Positions 57,965-64,000 of a stretch of 64,000 nt of DNA are shown piece by piece. The stretch comes from Ambrosia x helenae. Its lineage: Eukaryota; Streptophyta; Magnoliopsida; Asterales; Asteraceae. The translations under genes and the position numbers were made by a program. Where the stretch lies: NCBI GenBank assembly GCA_030844895.1, contig CM061231.1, forward strand, positions 9,323,618 to 9,387,617, read 5' to 3'. The notes under the pieces were generated by a model. That model did not search any database and was not told where the DNA came from. It saw only the letters and a list, made by a program, of their open reading frames with translations. Every line of letters begins with the position of its first letter. Position 1 is the first letter of the stretch.

Positions 57965-59563
57965 ATATAGTCCAACATATTTGTCTGATATCAACATTAC
58001 AAGTCACGCCAAATAAACCATTTCCAAATCAACCAATATATCATATATACTTTCCATTTATTATTTATCAGTTCGTATTTATAATTTATAATCATATATT
58101 TGTAACTACAATCAAATAACAAAAACGAAATAATTATACCATAATCGTTTGTGCGTGCATCCTGACACAGTGTCTCGTAACCAGAACTGACTCTGACCCA
58201 GATTGGCTGTGTTTGACTTGGGTTGACCAGGTTTGACCTGCCTTGATCGGATCCGAACCAAGACTTGAACAAATCCCAAGCTAACCCGGTCTTAATGTTT
58301 GACTCCAGTTAACCCAAGTCAAGCATTTTACCGGGTCTTACCCGGTTGATCCAAGACCAAAATTCTTAACCGAAACGATCTGATCTACAACCAGACCAAC
58401 ACTAACCATCGAACATCACCAAGGTGTCACCACCAAACCGTTCGTCAACGACAACCACAACCTTGACCCCCATCGGACCACCATGAACCCAACAACCACC
58501 CAAGGCTACCACCAGACGATTTCAACAACAAAACCACATTCATCTTCATCACTGTCACTTGAAACCCACAAAAACACAATGTAGATGTCCATGCTAACCA
58601 CCACCGAAACCCCATCTGCACCGCTACCTAAAAACCAAATAACCTCCATCGAACCAACAATCAAACCATGAGACTATCATCATCATCATCCCTCGTCTCT
58701 ACCTTTGCTAAACCACAAAACCCCACAACCTCCACCAATTGTCCACCATTGGTCCTCTATTTTAATATCTAACCACCAAACGCGAGGAGAGAGAGGAACC
58801 GGGTGAGAGGGGCAGGAGATCGATGAGAGACAGTAGTAAGAAAAAATAGGGTTTTCATATGGGGGTGTCAGTTGCTCAAAATGACGGGAGAGGGTAAGGC
58901 TTTTATAGTTAGGGTTAGATAGGTGTAAAGCACGTATACAAACTCGTTTATAGTTTCTAAGGCTCGGTTTTATTTTAGGATCGATAACTCATTACAAAAA
59001 CTAGTCGGTTTTGCTCGTAATTTAAATCACAACTAAACCTGGCTATTTAAATATTATTTTCGTCGCCCGATGCGTGCTTTCGAAACATGTGTTTAATTCA
59101 CGTTAATTGATTTTGTCGTGATTTTCTTTGTTACAATGATACGTCAACTTTCGAGGCTTGATAAATAACATTATTTATAATAAATAATTACTCTGAAAGT
59201 TTGATTACGCTTAAAATCACACATTTCGACGTCCAAACCCATGTCAGTTCCTTTCTGTGTTTCCAACATGCTACATTTTTTTGCCATTTCTCGCACCGAT
59301 TTCACGTGTGATCGTTCCAATAGCAGATATGCGTCGTATTTACAAAATAACCGTATGTTGGCACAGTTTGATAAATTTTTATAGATACGAGTTCGTTAAA
59401 GTTAAACGCGTGCAAATCTTTCTTTGAAAGCGTCAGGGCATCCATGAGCTTCGAAAAGGACATCGACAGACTCCTAACGGCTTCATTCGTCCATATTAAC
59501 TTTAAACCATGTTAATTAATTACAATCATATCAGACGTTGACCGAAATTTGTCGGTTGTCACA
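57111..59563 (-). repeat. LTR of a third Gypsy element, with internal sequence on both sides
   Basis: At 59,563 the minus strand passes from a polypurine tract (AGAGGGAGAA) into TGTGACAACCG, a 3' LTR start. At 57,099-57,110 the minus strand has TGGTATTAGAGC, a slightly mutated initiator tRNA-Met binding site that normally follows a 5' LTR. A TATA box (CTATAAAAGCC, about 58,895-58,905) is inside. The lower boundary is approximate. The CA-rich stretch 58,420-58,750 opens no convincing frame. Confidence 0.45.
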
Positions 59564-60214
59564 TTCTCCCTCTGTTACAAAAATTTTGTCCTCAAAATTT
59601 GAGCTAGGGTATCTTTGAAGACTCAATAGAAATTTGAAAAAAATAAATGAGTCTGGTTACTTTTCAGTACAAATGAGACAAGGTATATTTTAAGAATCTG
59701 ACGAATTCTTGGACGTTAGGTTATAAACTTCAAATGCTCCACTTGAACGAGTCCTGGTGAAAGCAAATACGTTTCAATCTTCTACATGATTTGAAAATGT
59801 GTGGATATCATCTTGATTGTTAGAATCAACCGATCAGTCTTTCAGAAAAAAAAAAAAAAAACAAATTTCGGTACATTGTTTGTGGCAAATCAGGGACTAC
59901 TAATAGTCCTCTATGGTATACACATGTACAATAAACGCTTTACAATGGCAATGACACGACTCCTCAAGGAGCCATCTTAGGAGTTCGAACGACTTGGTAT
60001 TCCAACACTTAAATGGAAGAAAGTGTTCATGTTCCCGATTATTTTCACACGGGCAATATAGGTGAAAAGATATTTTTAGCAAACAGTGGATAGGCAAGCG
60101 ACGATACTTTGCCTAGTTCACAAAACATCATGTATATGATTCAGGAAGTCCAAAATGAATTAGAACCCGAAAATGGCATCCAAACGCCCAAACATGCCAT
60201 CAATAACTTTGGCA
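59564..60214. other. Tail of Gypsy internal region and unassigned DNA
   Basis: The first about 80 bp are the post-ORF end of a Gypsy element (minus strand 'TTGAGGACAAAATTTTTGTA'). The rest holds no gene I can support. Confidence 0.35.
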
Positions 60215-60222
60215 ACAAATAG

Positions 60223-60545
60223 CAGAGCCGGCTATGAGGGTGAGCCGGGTGGTCACCGGCTCCGGGCCCGACCCTTAAATGGGCCCGAACGTTTTTTTAA
60301 AATATGCGTATATATATTAAATTCTATATTTAGGATATATATTTGTGTTTTATACATTAAAATCTTGTTAGTGGAGTTGGAAAAACCATGTTAATTTAAT
60401 GTAGAGGTCTCAAGTTCAATCCTTGGCTCTACCATTATACTCAATTTTTTTTTTTATAATTCATTCATCTTTACAAAATTTTGGGCCCAAATTCTTTTTT
60501 CGCCCAAGGCCCAAATTTTTTTTGACATTTTCGGAGACGGCCCTG
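60223..60545. mobile_element. hAT-like non-autonomous element with perfect 8-bp duplication
   Basis: 323 bp, flanked by ACAAATAG (60,215-60,222 and 60,546-60,553). The ends are CAGAGCCGGCTATGAGGG and, on the opposite strand, CAGGGCCGTCTCCGAAAA. Subterminal GGGCCC-rich blocks match the element at 40,120. An internal stretch (about 60,368-60,435) has tRNA-like A and B boxes (TTAGTGGAGTTGG; AAGTTCAATCCTTGG). No coding capacity. Confidence 0.85.
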
Positions 60546-60553
60546 ACAAATAG

Positions 60554-61194
60554 CATTGGAGCACGACAAATGGAGAAACTAGTGTGCCAACTTTTCCATT
60601 GCTTGCCGCAAGGTGTGTTTAGACTTAAGACAATAACAAACAAGTTGAGAAATACAAGTCTAACAATTTGATTCAACTGAAGTGTCGATTTCAAGGAAAC
60701 TCGTCGATGACATCGTTCGATTAGAAAGCCCACAATGGACCTCCACAAATTTATTGAATTCAAACATACAATAGATGACACGTGTATAAAAATACGCCTC
60801 CAATTCCGTGAAAAGTTAAATCAAGTCTTTTGACACTAAACTTGTCTAAAATTACAAGGGTGACAAAGTGAGTTGACCGATTTTCTAGTTGATCTTTTGA
60901 ATAAACTCCATGTTTTTTTACGGCTGAACTTCTAAATAATATATTTAAATATAGAAACGGGTGACTTGTTCTTTAATTGTTCGTAATTTTTGCTTTTTCA
61001 GTTGCTAATCGTTGTTGTAAATTGCCTATTTATAGTTTTGCATTTACTTTGTTCATATATACAATTCTAAGATTAAATAAAAGCTTGAACCTTTGTGAGC
61101 CCATTTCTTGTTTATCTATCACTGTTAAGTGTCTCATTTCTTACATAGAGTACTGTTAACTCCCACTTCTTTTGTCTTCATACTTTTTTCTATC
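60554..61194. promoter_or_regulatory. Upstream region of the second GDSL gene
   Basis: No coding feature. The last 50 bp ('ctcccacttcttttgtcttc') match the leader of the first GDSL gene, showing that the duplication included upstream DNA. A weak TATA-like 'catatataca' lies at about 61,054. Confidence 0.35.
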
Positions 61195-61459
61195 ATGCTT
61201 TCATACTCTTTATTGTCACAAATTATTTTCTTGTTCTCTCTTCTTTTACTTGGTCATCATGGCCGAGCACGAATTACGCTACCAGAAAATGTGACCGTGC
61301 CTGCAGTTATCGCGTTTGGGGACTCTGTTGTGGATCAAGGTGCCAACAATAATATACTAACTGTGGTTAGAGCAAATTTTCGCCCCTATGGACAAGATTT
61401 CCCTAGCAGAAAACCGACCGGAAGATTTACCAATAATAAGACAATTGCGGACATGCTCG
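61195..61459 (+). CDS. Second GDSL esterase/lipase gene, exon 1 (partial in window)
   Basis: ATG 61,195 starts 88 codons that are about 84% identical to exon 1 of the GDSL gene at 37,280 (14 differences). It has the hydrophobic signal peptide ('IIFLFSLLLLGHHGRA') and the catalytic block 'VIAFGDSVVDQGANNN'. The donor GTAAAT at 61,460 is in the same place and phase as in the first gene. Exons 2-5 are not present in the remaining 2.5 kb; intron 1 of the first gene is 4.1 kb, so they may lie beyond the window. The alternative is that only exon 1 was duplicated and this is a fragment. Confidence 0.7.
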
Positions 61460-61533
61460 GTAAATTTGTGCTTTTAACTTCTTTTATCAATTGCGGACAT
61501 GTTCGGTAAATTTGTGCTTTGAACTTCTTTTAT
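61442..61533 (+). repeat. 46-bp tandem duplication across the exon 1 donor
   Basis: The unit 'caattgcggacatgctcggt' plus the next 26 bases is repeated at 61,488 with two changes, so the 5' splice site exists twice. Using the second donor would add 46 bp and shift the frame. Confidence 0.9.
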
Positions 61534-62533
61534 GAGTTTACATCGCATGGATGCGTTTACCTTTTTGATATTCATGTTTGATTTAGTTTCTACTTTCTTA
61601 TGTTTGTCCTTAAACGTGTTTTAAATACCAAATGAGAAGAGCTCATCACAACGTGTGAGTTGGTGTTAAAAGTACTACTACTATATAAAAGGTCATCTAT
61701 ATTTTTTTAATAATTTCAAGCTTTGTTCCCTTTTTTTAACTTACCAAAAACCAAAAAACTAAATAAAACTCATTTTCTTTTCTCTTTGACATGATTTTGT
61801 GAGTTTAATTTATACAAATATGATTAACTTAGAAAATATAATATTGAATAAAACCAAAAACAAAAGTTGTGGATGTATGAAAAACAGTTTCAACATTCAT
61901 AAATTTTCTTTCCAGAAATGAGATACATTAATTAGCACATTTTTATAAAAACATAACCTTTTGATAATTATGATATGCATAACCTCAAGGCTCGACATGC
62001 TCATATATTTGTATATATAAAACTCACATCTATATCTATATATATAATAAATTAAAGCATTTTTTATGACATGTCATAATATTATGCAATCTCTCTTTTG
62101 AGAGATGCCACATAGGATGTGATGTGGGAACTCTAGACCAATTAAAAAAGAAATAAATATGGTTTAAATATGATTTAACATAATCTATTAAATACCTAAT
62201 CACTAAATGTAAATATTAAAACTTTATTATTTTCTCTCTCATGTTTCCTCTCATAACTTTTAAATGGTAATATCTTTTATATACGAGATTTTTTAAAGAA
62301 AAAATTAAATCAAATTAACGAGCGTTTTATCATCTTTCCAAAGAATACTATAGTGCTATATAAAAAACGGAGAAAAAAACGACTATTTTTTGTAACCCGA
62401 CATGTACTGTGTCAGGTTTGGAATTAGCTTAAAAAATTGTGGGTTTGGGTCGGGCCTGGGATTAGGTGATACCCGACCCAATTACCCTTTTTTTATATTA
62501 AAATATGATAACTTATGGCAGATATTTGTTTAA

Positions 62534-62578
<45 letters not shown>
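62534..62578. repeat. (AAT)15 microsatellite
   Basis: Uninterrupted trinucleotide run at the junction of Helitrons A and B. A shorter run is at 63,638-63,672 in Helitron C. Confidence 0.95.
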
Positions 62579-62581
62579 CTA

Positions 62582-63135
62582 TCTATATATATTAAAGAAA
62601 ACGTATATGCTGACGTGACGTGCAATGGAGGCCTCAATCTTCCCTTGAAAGTGTCACGTGGCATTATAATAAAGAGTTTTTGGTGTTTTTGAATTGTTTC
62701 TTTTTTTAATTAAATTGAGTTATTTTAGTAAAAAAGAATTTAAAAATAAATTTAAAATTTTCTCTCTCATATTTCCTCCCATAATTTTTAAACGTTTATA
62801 TCTTTTATATACGAGATTTTTTAAAGAAAAAAATTACACCAAATTAACGAGCGTTTTATTATCTTTCCAACGAGTACCAAAGTGCTATATAAGAAACAGA
62901 GAAAAAATCGACTATTTTTTGTGGGGTTTCGTTCATACAGGAAAAGAACACACAAAGTGTTCATGTTATCACGTAAAATTAGATTTTGTGGGGAATATGA
63001 GTTATTACTGATTAGAATACTATAAACATGCAATGATTGAGAGATTTGTGGTTAGTTAACTTGAGCTATTTGCAATAGGTTATCACGTAAAATTAGATTT
63101 TTCAACCTCGGGGCCCTCCCGGGGTTATCAGCTAG
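62582..63135 (+). mobile_element. Helitron B (554 bp)
   Basis: Starts TCTATATATATTAAAGAAAA and ends with the hairpin CTCGGGGCCCTCCCGGGG and CTAG|T (63,132-63,135). Contains the shared core at 62,757-62,920 ('accaaattaacgagcgtttt', 'ctttccaacgagtacc'). Non-autonomous. Small open frames in it on both strands are not genes. Confidence 0.6.
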
Positions 63136-63136
<1 letters not shown>

Positions 63137-63175
<39 letters not shown>

Positions 63176-63639
63176 CAAAAGGATTAATCCTACATGTCAT
63201 ACTCTTATGCAATCTCTCCTTTGAGAGATGCCACATAAGATGTGATGTGACAACTCTAAACCAATTAAAAAAAAGAAATAAATATGATAAGATATGATGT
63301 GGCAATTCTAGACCAATTAAAAAAAAAGAAATAAATTCTAGACCAATTAAAAAAAGGAATAAATATGGTTTAAATATGGTTTAACCTAATCTACTAAATG
63401 TAAATATTACGGAGTAAATCCTTATTATTTTCTCTCTCATGTTTCCTCCCATAACTTTTAAACGTTAATATCTTTTATATACGAGATTTTTTAAAGAAAA
63501 AAATTACACCAAATTAACGAGCGTTTTATTATCTTTCCAACGAGTACCATAGTGCTACACAAAAAACGAAGAAAAAACGACTATTTTCTGTAACCCGACT
63601 GGTATTGTGTCAGGTTTGGGATTAGTTTAAAAATAAATA

Positions 63640-63673
<34 letters not shown>

Positions 63674-63779
63674 TTCATTAATCATATATTGGCAAGTCAT
63701 TAATTATGTTGTCATATTAGATATTTTATTATGTCATATTAGATATTTCAATCTGGGACGCTCCCGGGATAAAAACTAG
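63137..63779 (+). mobile_element. Helitron C
   Basis: Related to A through most of its length ('gcaatctctcctttgagaga', 'tgatgtggcaattctagacc'). Its 5' end is masked by a (TA)n run at 63,139-63,172. The 3' end has the hairpin CTGGGACGCTCCCGGGAT and CTAG|T (63,776-63,779). A 33-bp internal duplication ('ttctagaccaattaaaaaaa') occurs at about 63,306-63,355. Confidence 0.5.
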
Positions 63780-64000
63780 TAATAATAATATTCATTAATC
63801 ATATATTGGCAAGTTGATACATAGATGTCATTTTTATAGTTTAGATACTTCTAATTTTATTCACTTTACTTAGATTTCTCAATTCGAGACGCTCCCGAGG
63901 TATTAGCTAGTAGTTATATATAAAACAATTACGAAATAATTATCCTATCCTTTAATCAAGAAACAGAATGGTGCGTAAAAGTTTACAGTAATGGTCTAAG

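Larger units (their letters stand above)
62035..63910 (+). mobile_element. Helitron A, outermost of a nest
   Basis: The 5' candidate TCTATATATATAATAAATT (62,035) and the 3' end CTAG|T at 63,907-63,910, preceded by the hairpin TTCGAGACGCTCCCGAGG. The (AAT)n tract near 62,534-62,578 and its continuation at 63,781 bracket Helitrons B and C, which therefore seem inserted in it. The 170-bp core (62,227-62,395) recurs in B, C and the copy at 8.9 kb. No Rep/helicase gene. Confidence 0.5.

Noticed and set aside
60173..60394. 73-codon plus-strand frame.
   Set aside because: It starts outside and runs into the hAT element at 60,223; not conserved as a gene.
62694..63033. Frames of 105 and 70 codons on opposite strands.
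   Set aside because: Both lie wholly inside Helitron B and overlap each other; composition is that of AT-rich noncoding DNA.

Overview
The window looks like nuclear DNA of a eudicot plant. The genes have introns with GT..AG junctions, the sequence is AT-rich, and mobile DNA dominates. The mix of Copia and Gypsy LTR elements, L1-type LINEs, Helitrons, CACTA, MULE, hAT and Tourist elements suggests a mid-to-large genome. Asteraceae is my best guess, because the retroelement open reading frames resemble sets I associate with sunflower or lettuce relatives. That is recollection, not a search.

Only two host genes are convincing. One is a complete five-exon GDSL esterase/lipase gene (37,280-43,278, plus strand, 366 codons). 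The other is the first exon of a close paralogue (61,195-61,459), whose remaining exons should lie beyond base 64,000. Both encode a signal peptide followed by the GDS catalytic block, so they are probably secreted lipases. They are same-strand duplicates about 24 kb apart, and the space between them is filled with transposons.

Layout. 1-3.2 kb: AT-rich DNA with diverged repeats, a GC-rich hAT-like MITE and a CACTA end. 3.2-6.4 kb: LTR remnant, the 3' end of a Copia-like element with a broken extra reading frame, and a Helitron 3' end. 6.8-13 kb: two related Tourist-like MITEs, a (CCA)-rich inverted-repeat element, and a nest in which a Helitron holds a probable solo Gypsy LTR that holds a MULE. 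13-20 kb: a decayed full-length LINE (plus) and a truncated LINE (minus). 20-26.6 kb: an acidic retroelement ORF with its LTR, then a deleted Gypsy element. 28.1-30.1 kb: a CACTA end with three spliceable transposase exons, a MITE and a Helitron end. 31.3-36.8 kb: a decayed LINE (minus). 37-43 kb: the GDSL gene, with hAT, SINE and LINE insertions in its introns. 43.5-48.3 kb: a Helitron that appears to have captured golgin exons. 48.4-49.2 kb: a reverse-transcriptase-related fragment. 49.2-51.7 kb: Gypsy remnant. 51.8-56.6 kb: a Copia-like element interrupted by a young 3.0-kb Copia element with an intact 5-bp target duplication. 57-59.6 kb: Gypsy LTR. 60.2 kb: hAT element. 61.2 kb: second GDSL gene. 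62-63.9 kb: nested Helitrons.

The observations I rate highest are these. Two Copia-like LTRs share a hairpin with an identical 9-nt loop and a changed, still-paired stem. A Helitron carries golgin-like exons. Two hAT elements contain Pol III promoter-like boxes. A tandem duplication copies the splice donor of the second GDSL gene. SINE and LINE insertions in the expressed-looking GDSL gene have perfect target duplications. No complete novel system was found, and most reading frames in the window are decayed transposon genes.
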